Source of the DNA: an uncultured Collinsella sp.
GTDB taxonomy: Bacteria > Actinomycetota > Coriobacteriia > Coriobacteriales > Coriobacteriaceae
Reading direction: 5' to 3'
NCBI GenBank assembly: GCA_937981515.1
Contig: CALJNY010000147.1
Span: 1-7,397, forward strand
Length of the DNA stretch: 7,397 bases
Below are positions 1 to 5,230 of this stretch, in pieces. A program made the position numbers and the translations under genes. Each line of letters opens with the position of its first letter. Within the stretch, counting starts at the first letter, position 1. Under the pieces are notes generated by a model, which made no database searches, was not told the DNA's origin, and saw nothing but the letters and a program-made list of their open reading frames with translations.

Positions 1-1380
1 GTACACGCCGTCAACGAGCACATGCAGAATCGTTCCAACGACCTCGCAATCGGGCGCTTCGCCTCCGGCCGCGGCGAGCATCTTTGCGTTGCCAACGACG
101 ACGTGCTTGCCGTCGATGGTTGCCGTCACGCCGTGGCCCGCGTCGTTGGCGGAGTCGCTCACGCGTTTGGGGTCGACCTCGCCCTGGTAGGCGGTGCTTA
201 CCGACTGCGCGATGGGGTGATCGGAGAACGACTCCGCAAGGGCTGCGACCTCAAGCAACGACTGCTCGGTATAGCCAGCCTCGGGGTGCACCGCGACCAC
301 CGAGAAAGTGCCGTTGGTGAGGGTGCCTGTCTTGTCAAAGACGACGGTGTCCACGTCGGCGAGCGTCTCGAGGTAGTTAGAACCCTTGATGAGAACGCCC
401 AGTTTGGAGGCGCCGCCGATGCCGCCAAAGAAGCTCAGCGGCACGCTGATCACGAGCGCGCACGGGCAGCTGACGACCAGGAAGGTCAGGCCGCGCAGAA
501 TCCAGTCGGACCAGGCACCGGTGACCAGGCCGCCGCCAAGGGCGAGCACCGCGGCCGCGCCGGTGACGGCGGGGTTGTAGACGCGGGCGAAGCGTGTGAT
601 GAAGTTCTCGGTGCGTGCCTTCTTTTCGCTGGCATTCTCCACGAGCTCCAGGACGCGCGCGACGGTGGACTCGCCAAAGGGCTTGGTGGTGCGCACGTGG
701 ATGAGGCCCGTCATGTTGATGCAGCCGCTGATGATATCGTCGCCGGACTTGGCGGGGCGGGGGACTGACTCGCCCGTGAGCGCGGCGGTGTCGAGCTGGG
801 TTTCGCCCTCGACGATGACGCCGTCGATAGGCACGCGCTCGCCGGGCTTGACCACGATCACGGTGCCGACGGCGATGTCATCGGGAAAGACCTGTTCGAG
901 TGTGCCGTCGGCTTGCTCGACGTTAGCGTAGTCGGGCGCGATGTCCATCATGGCGCTGATTGACTTGCGGCTTTTGCCCACGGCATATGCCTGGAACAGC
1001 TCGCCGACCTGGTAGAACAGCATGACGGCGGCGCCTTCGGCCATGTGCGGGTCGGTATCGGGGAAGAGCACCATGGCAAACGCGCCGATGGTTGCGACTG
1101 CCATAAGGAAGCTCTCGTCGAAGGCCTTGCCGCGGCGGATGTTACTGAATGCCTTTTGCAGTACGTCGTAGCCGGCAATCAAAAACGGCACGAGGAACAG
1201 CACAAAGCTGGCGTAGATGTCGCCCGGGGTGCCGAATGCGGCGGCGAGGGTGCCAAGCTCATCGAGGGCGTACACCACGGCAAAAATGCCCAGCGCTACC
1301 AGGATGCGGTTGCGCTTATGCTCGAGTGACTCTTTTTTCTTGCGCTTCTTCTTTTTCTTTTTGGGGTCGGCGGTGACCAT
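1..1380 (-). CDS. Heavy-metal P1B-type ATPase (zinc/cadmium type), 3' end outside window
   Basis: Membrane pump that would export a divalent soft metal, probably Zn(II) or Cd(II), using ATP. The visible 460 residues start at ATG 1380 with GGAGG just upstream. They begin with a Lys-rich tail (residues 7-16). Two membrane pairs follow at about 26-75 and 88-135, then the actuator domain with TGES (202-205). The next membrane pair, about 270-320, contains the metal-binding SCPCALV motif (C305, P306, C307). Next come the phosphorylation motif DKTGTLT (D349), the P1B-specific H388-P389 and the nucleotide-site GHG (415-417). The hinge GDGxND motif and last two helices lie beyond position 1. No N-terminal HMA domain is present; one is encoded separately just upstream (1481-1699). 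Metal preference is inferred from the DCxxC of that partner and the SmtB-like repressor, not from the ATPase itself. Copper is less likely but not excluded. An operator sits immediately upstream. Confidence 0.95.
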   Translation of the reverse strand, partial: MVTADPKKKKKKRKKKESLEHKRNRILVALGIFAVVYALDELGTLAAAFGTPGDIYASFVLFLVPFLIAGYDVLQKAFSNIRRGKAFDESFLMAVATIGAFAMVLFPDTDPHMAEGAAVMLFYQVGELFQAYAVGKSRKSISAMMDIAPDYANVEQADGTLEQVFPDDIAVGTVIVVKPGERVPIDGVIVEGETQLDTAALTGESVPRPAKSGDDIISGCINMTGLIHVRTTKPFGESTVARVLELVENASEKKARTENFITRFARVYNPAVTGAAAVLALGGGLVTGAWSDWILRGLTFLVVSCPCALVISVPLSFFGGIGGASKLGVLIKGSNYLETLADVDTVVFDKTGTLTNGTFSVVAVHPEAGYTEQSLLEVAALAESFSDHPIAQSVSTAYQGEVDPKRVSDSANDAGHGVTATIDGKHVVVGNAKMLAAAGGEAPDCEVVGTILHVLVDGVY

Positions 1381-1403
1381 GACTCGTATCCTCCCATTTG
1401 AAT

Positions 1404-1425
1404 GTATGAACACTCGCTCATATAA
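1404..1425. promoter_or_regulatory. SmtB/ArsR-type operator 3, in front of the ATPase gene
   Basis: An imperfect dyad, GTATGAAC, four bases, GCTCATAT, lies about 10 bases upstream of the Shine-Dalgarno sequence of the ATPase gene. By eye it matches operator 1 (2142-2164) at 19 of 23 positions, in the same orientation relative to the downstream start codon. It resembles known SmtB/CzrA-type sites. No good minus-strand promoter is visible next to it, so it may act on a weak promoter or as a roadblock to read-through from upstream. Confidence 0.75.
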
Positions 1426-1436
1426 TTTCGCGAGCA

Positions 1437-1459
1437 AAGGCCGCGGCAAGCGCGGCCTT
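1437..1459 (-). terminator. GC-rich hairpin between HMA gene and ATPase gene, possible weak terminator
   Basis: A perfect 9-bp stem (AAGGCCGCG with CGCGGCCTT) and a 5-nt loop start 21 nt after the HMA stop codon. On the minus strand only three T residues follow the stem (TTTGC), so it is at best a leaky terminator or an mRNA-processing and stability element. It lies before operator 3 and could make the two genes partly independent. Confidence 0.45.
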
Positions 1460-1480
1460 GCGGGTCAGCGTATGCGCAGG

Positions 1481-1699
1481 CTAGAGAATGATCTCGCAGT
1501 CCGGCTCGGCGTCGGCGGTGAACTCCACGACACGGTCGAGGACCTCCTCGAACTCGGCGTCGTCGGCCTCGAGCGTCAATTTCTGGGTCATAAAGTTGAC
1601 GGACACGGATTTGACGCCCTCGAGTTTGGCCAGCTCGTCCTGAAGCTCGCGCGCACAGTTGGCGCAGTCGATCTCGTCGAGCTTAAACTGCTTTTTCAT
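1481..1699 (-). CDS. Free-standing heavy-metal-associated (HMA) domain protein
   Basis: Small soluble metal-binding protein of 72 residues, the size of a single HMA (ferredoxin-like beta-alpha-beta-beta-alpha-beta) domain. The binding loop reads DCANC, with C12 and C15 preceded by D11. In P1B-ATPases an Asp before CxxC is typical of Zn/Cd/Pb domains such as ZntA, whereas copper chaperones usually carry MxCxxC. A further cysteine, C68, lies in the acidic tail (EPDCEI). The gene has AAAGGA seven bases before its ATG. It lies 63 nt after the repressor gene and about 100 nt before the ATPase gene, all on the same strand. It probably binds metal for, or hands metal to, the ATPase, which lacks its own HMA domain. 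A weak 6-bp stem (1723-1728 with 1737-1742) lies in the gap to the repressor gene. Confidence 0.9.
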   Translation of the reverse strand: MKKQFKLDEIDCANCARELQDELAKLEGVKSVSVNFMTQKLTLEADDAEFEEVLDRVVEFTADAEPDCEIIL

Positions 1700-1762
1700 G
1701 GTGGGTTCCTTTCTCTGTGTTGGCGACCTGGGTGCCGGTCGCGTTGATACCGTGGTTGGTTG

Positions 1763-2128
1763 CTATTCGCAGATATGGCTCATGCCCTGGTTGAGCATGG
1801 TGTAGACATGATCGTCGGCAAGCGAGTAGAGGATGTTGCGGCCGTCGCGGCGGAACTTGACCAGGTGCGACTGCTTAAGCGTGCGCAGCTGGTGCGATAC
1901 TGCCGACTGCGAGGTTGCGGTCGCCCCGGCGATGTCGGCCACGCAGAGCTCGCGGCCCATGAGGGCATAGAGAATCTTGATGCGCGTGGTGTCGCTGAAG
2001 ACCTTGAACAGGTCGGCCAAGTCGTACAGCAACTCCTCGTCGGGAAGGTCCTCGGGCGAGCAGGTGGTGGGGATCACGGGTTCGGTGGCCTCGATGTCAG
2101 TCTTTGTTTCATCAGCGTGGTCGCTCAT
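1763..2128 (-). CDS. ArsR/SmtB-family metal-sensing transcriptional repressor
   Basis: Winged-helix repressor of 121 residues, expected to bind operators without metal and release them with metal. The helix-turn-helix region is about residues 56-90 (recognition helix near SQSAVSHQLRTLK), followed by the wing (KFRRDGRNILYSL). The C-terminal helix has D105, H107, H118 and E121, with the same spacing as the SmtB/CzrA alpha-5 zinc site (D104, H106, H117, E120 in SmtB). C62 and D65 in ELCVAD match SmtB C61 and D64 of the alpha-3N site. C23 and H4 in the N-terminal tail could complete that site. Zn(II) sensing is therefore the best guess, with Cd(II) or Co(II) also possible. The gene is first in a minus-strand unit with the HMA protein and ATPase. 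Two operators lie upstream of it, so autoregulation is very likely. The start is ATG 2128 with AAAGGA seven bases upstream. Confidence 0.95.
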   Translation of the reverse strand: MSDHADETKTDIEATEPVIPTTCSPEDLPDEELLYDLADLFKVFSDTTRIKILYALMGRELCVADIAGATATSQSAVSHQLRTLKQSHLVKFRRDGRNILYSLADDHVYTMLNQGMSHICE

Positions 2129-2141
2129 TGCAACATCCTTT

Positions 2142-2164
2142 CATATGAACATGCGCTCATATAA
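2142..2164. promoter_or_regulatory. SmtB/ArsR-type operator 1, in the repressor leader
   Basis: An imperfect dyad centred at 2152/2153 with core ATATGAACATGCGCTCATAT. It lies between the predicted transcription start (about 2168) and the Shine-Dalgarno sequence of the repressor gene. All 23 bases are the exact reverse complement of operator 2 (2176-2198), and the two centres are 35 bp apart. Confidence 0.85.
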
Positions 2165-2174
2165 CTTGCTTCCG

Positions 2175-2202
2175 ATTATATGAGCGCATGTTCATATGTC
2201 AA
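2175..2202 (-). promoter_or_regulatory. Consensus sigma70-type promoter of the metal-resistance unit
   Basis: On the minus strand a perfect -35 box TTGACA (2202-2197) and a perfect -10 box TATAAT (2180-2175) are separated by 16 bp. Transcription would start near 2168, giving a leader of about 40 nt before the repressor ATG. Operator 2 fills the spacer, so bound repressor would block RNA polymerase directly. A promoter this close to consensus needs tight repression, consistent with the doubled operator. Confidence 0.9.
2176..2198. promoter_or_regulatory. SmtB/ArsR-type operator 2, within the promoter spacer
   Basis: A dyad with core ATATGAGCGCATGTTCATAT (2178-2197). It overlaps the -10 box and fills the spacer of the repressor promoter. 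It is an exact 23-bp reverse complement of operator 1, with 11 bp between the two. The placement implies direct steric repression. Confidence 0.88.
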
Positions 2203-2286
2203 TAACGTTCAGGTAATTCGTCGTACAAAATGATGAGGAAAAGCGGACGAGATCCCGGACTAAGCGGTTTTGATTAGCGATGCCGG

Positions 2287-2327
2287 GGTGGGTGCCCCTG
2301 CGCCGTGCAAAAATTGGAGTATTCTGC
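2287..2327 (-). repeat. Intergenic repeat, copy A
   Basis: Read on the minus strand, these 41 nt align without gaps to copy B (2495-2535) read on the plus strand. By eye 33 of 41 positions match. Shared blocks include GAATACTC, TTTTGCACG and ACCCACC. Outward of these blocks the similarity fades. The divergence suggests an old dispersed element rather than a recent duplication. Whether further copies exist elsewhere in the genome cannot be seen here. Confidence 0.6.
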
Positions 2328-2494
2328 AACGATAGGGGGTCTGTTAATCTATCGCGGGCCAAGTAATGTAGTTCAAGAGCTATCTTAGGGTGTTAAACCG
2401 ATGAGTTCTTCCTCAAATGTTGCCTAACGTTCTCACGCAAGAGTGATTTCGCTTCACATTTGGATCCACTCGAGGGTGATGGACACCCGACCCT

Positions 2495-2535
2495 GCTGAA
2501 TACTCGCAATTTTGCACGTCGCTAGGGTACCCACC
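2495..2535 (+). repeat. Intergenic repeat, copy B
   Basis: Inverted partner of copy A (2287-2327), about 80 percent identical. It starts 12 nt beyond the stop codon of the nuclease-fold gene and contains the 8-bp palindrome GGGTACCC (2525-2532). Its position just 3' of a gene would suit a REP-like or transcript-end element, but no function is shown by the sequence. Confidence 0.6.
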
Positions 2536-2547
2536 TTGTTAGTCGGC

Positions 2548-3738
2548 CTAGTTTCCGGCCCCGAAGACCCTGCCCTCGGGCGTGAAGCTGCTTGTTTGGT
2601 TGAGTGATGGGCTGCCTGGTTCGACGATTTGCATGTCATCGATTGCCGGAGCCTCGTTAATCGTCGGATCGTCCAATGTGATGCTTTCGAGCATTGCTTT
2701 TTCGAGATCGATTCGTTGACGCTCTTCGGAATCCTGGCGAAGCTCCTCCTGGATTCGTTTCTTCTCCTCAATAAACCTTCTGAGCACAAACAGTCTCAGG
2801 TCCTCTTGCATGATTTGAAAGTCTTTTGGCAGACGCGAGAGGCGTATACCTTCTTTTCGTTGGATTGCCTCCATGACCCTAACGAAAGAGCTGGCATGCA
2901 TAAAGGAATAACGGCTGACGGTGATGATTCCGTACCCCATGGACGCAAGCGCATTCTTGCGCTCCTCGTCGATAGCGCGGTCCTCTTCGGCGTCGTGATA
3001 AAACCCGTTGTATTCAATATCTGTTCGAGATTTCTTCAGATATGCATCCATAAAGAACTTTTTGCGTCTCGTGAGATTTTTTGCGGCGGCGGTGACCTGC
3101 ACCTCGTAATCGGTCTCAATTCCCTTAATACCAAGTCCACCTTCGCTTTTGGGCAGCGTAAGCATCATGACAAAGGCCGTTTCCATGGGAGAGCGGCATC
3201 CATCGCGTACACATTGAATAGCCTTTCGGGCAAGGGCCAAACCGTCGCATCTGGTAATGGAATTAAAGAACTGCTTTAACCTCTCGGTTGAGGTAAGTGG
3301 GAAACGCTCGGCATAAGAGGTAGAAGAACCGGTTCCAAGGGAATAGGCGCCGCACAGTTCAAAGTAGTACTCCACTAGTTCGCGAAAAGGGAGATAGGTG
3401 GCGGCCTGAAGTGCACAAAGCTCAACGCCAATAATGTAGATGTCATCTTCTAGCTCTATAAAACGCGAGCATGAGAATCGCTTTGACGAAACGTGGCATT
3501 GACAGTTCATCGCGTAGCGCGCGTTCCTGCGATCAAACACCATTATCTCGAGGGATTCATTTGCGTCGCGGGCAACATCATGTTTGGCAAGCCATTCTGT
3601 GGCCGCGTCGAGGAGCGTTCCGGTGGGGCACGATCCGTAAATTGCGACAGGGCTGCAGGACTCGATGTCTTTCGCAGACACCGAATGCGCGGCCTGGTAG
3701 ACCGCTTTTGCCGTGGTATGTGACAATACGATACTCAT
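2548..3738 (-). CDS. Putative endonuclease-fold (DUF559/Vsr-like) protein of Coriobacteriia type
   Basis: A 396-residue protein of unproven function. Residues about 30-180 resemble the region that precedes the nuclease-like domain in many Coriobacteriia proteins, including the segment near IIGVELCALQAATYLPF (103-118). Residues about 183-280 look like a DUF559/Vsr-type restriction-endonuclease fold. Candidate catalytic or structural residues are E186 in SPMETAF, D240 and E242 in TDIEYNG, H248, and D257/R260 in the DEERK helix, followed by a hydrophobic strand (YGIITVSR). Residues about 310-352 are highly charged and probably coiled coil, and the tail is Pro/Ser-rich. The first ATG (3738) is used, but no clear Shine-Dalgarno sequence precedes it, so the start is less certain. 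The gene is lower in GC than its neighbours and stands alone between two long intergenic stretches, suggesting an accessory gene. Assignment rests on motif recognition, not a search. A defence or DNA-repair role is possible but unproven. Confidence 0.75.
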   Translation of the reverse strand: MSIVLSHTTAKAVYQAAHSVSAKDIESCSPVAIYGSCPTGTLLDAATEWLAKHDVARDANESLEIMVFDRRNARYAMNCQCHVSSKRFSCSRFIELEDDIYIIGVELCALQAATYLPFRELVEYYFELCGAYSLGTGSSTSYAERFPLTSTERLKQFFNSITRCDGLALARKAIQCVRDGCRSPMETAFVMMLTLPKSEGGLGIKGIETDYEVQVTAAAKNLTRRKKFFMDAYLKKSRTDIEYNGFYHDAEEDRAIDEERKNALASMGYGIITVSRYSFMHASSFVRVMEAIQRKEGIRLSRLPKDFQIMQEDLRLFVLRRFIEEKKRIQEELRQDSEERQRIDLEKAMLESITLDDPTINEAPAIDDMQIVEPGSPSLNQTSSFTPEGRVFGAGN

Positions 3739-4090
3739 GGTATATATCGTGTCAGCTAATGTCGTGTTGATGACGCTGAGCGGAAAAGTCGTTTTAGAGG
3801 TCTAACCAAATGCTGTCCAAAAACTTGACGCAATTATGGGTTGGTACGCCCTAAATAAATGTTTTCGCAGCTCGGCTATAGCATAGAAATACTCAATTGC
3901 TGCACATTTGGTATCGATGCATCGTCATCCGAGCACAAATCACGTGTCGGGAAAGTGCCGAAATAGTTAAAAAATAGGGTTCAGAATTTGTGAAGAGCGG
4001 GCCTGCTTATGGAACGTAGGGCGGCCCCGCTGCGGGGGTTCCCGCTGCGACGCCGCTCGTGATCTACGCCGTGGTTTGTCGTAGACGTTT
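3739..4090. other. Gene-free intergenic stretch
   Basis: This stretch of 352 nt lies between the stop of the exonuclease gene and the start of the nuclease-fold gene. No convincing ORF or RNA gene is visible. The part next to the nuclease-fold gene is AT-rich and probably carries its promoter, but no clear -35/-10 pair was found. The part next to the exonuclease is GC-rich with several small hairpins: TCTACG 4063-4068 with CGTAGA 4080-4085, CCCCG 4025-4029 with CGGGG 4033-4037, and an alternative GCGGG/CCCGC pairing. None is followed by a T-run on the minus strand. The only T-run, T6 near 3970-3975, has no strong stem next to it. Confidence 0.5.
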
Positions 4091-5059
4091 CTACTTGGCA
4101 AATAGGTTCTTGAGGTTGAACTCGGCTTGGACGGTACGGAGCATGAGGTCGGTGTCGTCGAGGCCCAGGTGCTGCTCGTTGGCGTCGGCGGTGAGGGTGC
4201 CACGGCGGCGCGCCCAGTTCTCGAGCGCAGCGGGCGCGGACTCGCGGGGGAGCGAGCGCACGTCGGCGTCCAGGCTGCGGCAAATCTGGCGCGAGTCGAT
4301 GACGATGATCTTGCCTGCGCGGCGTGCCTCGGCGTAACCGTCCAGATGAATTTTGAACCAGCTGTCCTCGAAGGCGGCATTGTGCGCCATATAGGGGTAC
4401 TTCTTCATGAGCTTGAGCAGCTGCTTCTGCAGCTCCTTGTTCTCGCGGAACGGCTTTTTGCCGTCGATGTCGTCCCAGGTGATGTGATGGATGTTCGATA
4501 GCGGCACATCCTCGCCGCGGTAGATGTCGGGCAGGCCGCAGTAGTGCGCCTCGGCGTCATGCGGCACGGCGTCGCTGGTGAGATCCATGATCTCCCAGCC
4601 CACGTTGATGATGTAGCCGCGCTCGGGCGCGCGACCGGTGGTCTCGATGTCGATGCCCAGCACCGTGCCTTGGATGGGCTTGCGGGCATAGGCTACGCCG
4701 AGTGCGTCGCGGTCACCGCGGATCTCGCGCATGACCGATGCGGCGGTACGCTTTTGCATCTTGCCGATGGCGGCGCAGGTGTCGGCGTCGGACAGGCCGC
4801 GCGAGAGCGTCGCGGGCGTCACGTTGCGCAGGCGCGCCTCGCCAATCTGGTCGCACAGGTCGCGGTTGCGGTCGGCCAGGTCGCGCACAGTGGCAAAGTC
4901 GAAGCCGGGGTCGCCCTCGGCGGTAAAGTACTCGGTCTCGAGCACCTTGAGGGCCTCCTCGCCCTTCTGGCGCTCGGACTCCATGGCGCCGTGATCGCCA
5001 TAGATAAACATGGGGATAAACGGCTGGCGCTCGTATTCGAGTGCTTGCGAAACATTCAT
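4091..5059 (-). CDS. DEDDh-family 3'-5' exonuclease with uncharacterised N-terminal half
   Basis: A protein of 322 residues. The C-terminal part (about 131-312) is an RNase T/DnaQ-like exonuclease fold, which hydrolyses nucleic acid 3' ends with two metal ions. Exo I is GIDIETTG (D137, E139). Exo II is AHNAAFED (H226, N227), where the usual HNxxFD acid position holds E231 followed by D232. Exo III is HLGLDD (H297, D302), the DEDDh arrangement. Residues 1-130 are rich in charged helices, unlike any domain I can name, and may bind a partner or substrate. DNA versus RNA as substrate cannot be decided. ATG 5059 has AAGGAG six bases upstream, a convincing start. The leader carries a GCCGCG/CGCGGC hairpin (5078-5092). 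The gene is divergent from the exporter at 5231 and single on its strand. Confidence 0.88.
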   Translation of the reverse strand: MNVSQALEYERQPFIPMFIYGDHGAMESERQKGEEALKVLETEYFTAEGDPGFDFATVRDLADRNRDLCDQIGEARLRNVTPATLSRGLSDADTCAAIGKMQKRTAASVMREIRGDRDALGVAYARKPIQGTVLGIDIETTGRAPERGYIINVGWEIMDLTSDAVPHDAEAHYCGLPDIYRGEDVPLSNIHHITWDDIDGKKPFRENKELQKQLLKLMKKYPYMAHNAAFEDSWFKIHLDGYAEARRAGKIIVIDSRQICRSLDADVRSLPRESAPAALENWARRRGTLTADANEQHLGLDDTDLMLRTVQAEFNLKNLFAK

Positions 5060-5119
5060 ATGCTGCTCCTTGGACGGGCCGCGTCGCGCGGCTCGGGGTT
5101 ACTGAGTTGTGGCGAGATG

Positions 5120-5141
5120 ATAGTTTACCATGGGCAACTAT
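5120..5141. promoter_or_regulatory. Candidate operator dyad between exonuclease and exporter genes
   Basis: A 22-bp dyad centred on CCATGG. The two half-sites, ATAGTTTACCA and ATAGTTGCCCA (the latter read on the minus strand), match at 9 of 11 positions. It abuts the -35 box of the plus-strand promoter (5141-5146) and overlaps a possible minus-strand -10 (TATCAT, 5122-5117). The AGTTnnCC half-site is reminiscent of DtxR/MntR-type metalloregulator boxes, but that is only a resemblance. It does not match the SmtB-type operators at 1404-2198. Confidence 0.5.
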
Positions 5142-5168
5142 TGGCACCACGCCCGGGACAACTACAAT
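5141..5168 (+). promoter_or_regulatory. Predicted promoter of the His-rich exporter gene
   Basis: TTGGCA (5141-5146) and TACAAT (5163-5168), each 5 of 6 to consensus, are separated by 16 bp. Transcription would start near 5175. A short inverted repeat, CCTAG (5171-5175) and CTAGG (5183-5187), straddles the start site. The roughly 56-nt leader is too short for a known metal riboswitch such as yybP-ykoY. Confidence 0.6.
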
Positions 5169-5230
5169 ACCCTAGTTGACCGCTAGGACTTTTACAATGC
5201 TGCCGAAAGACACGAAAGGTTCCATCCGTC

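Larger units (their letters stand above)
2203..2547. other. Lower-GC intergenic stretch with inverted repeat copies
   Basis: This stretch of 345 nt lies between the repressor promoter and the 3' end of the nuclease-fold gene. No convincing gene was found. It is visibly poorer in GC than the flanking metal genes. It contains two inverted copies of a 41-nt repeat (2287-2327 and 2495-2535) and a small hairpin (GGGTG 2474-2478 with CACCC 2484-2488). No clean terminator with a T-run was recognised for the nuclease-fold gene. Confidence 0.6.

Noticed and set aside
22..768. Long plus-strand ORF of 248 codons opposite the ATPase gene
   Set aside because: It is antisense to a P1B-ATPase with all expected motifs, has low-complexity Ala/Gly/Asp-rich translation and no recognisable domain. 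It is a shadow of GC-rich coding sequence.
2629..3279. Plus-strand ORF of 216 codons opposite the nuclease-fold gene
   Set aside because: No recognisable domain and fully inside a better-supported gene on the other strand.
3990..4060. GC-rich hairpins as the exonuclease terminator
   Set aside because: The stems are short, mutually exclusive and not followed by a T-run on the minus strand, so a terminator call is not supported.
4544..5179. Plus-strand ORF of 211 codons opposite the exonuclease gene
   Set aside because: The minus-strand frame encodes clear exonuclease motifs. The plus-strand translation is Gly/Ala/Val-rich and lacks a plausible family.
5169..5230. Possible metal riboswitch in the exporter leader
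   Set aside because: The leader is only about 60 nt and lacks the paired-helix structure of known Mn or NiCo riboswitches.
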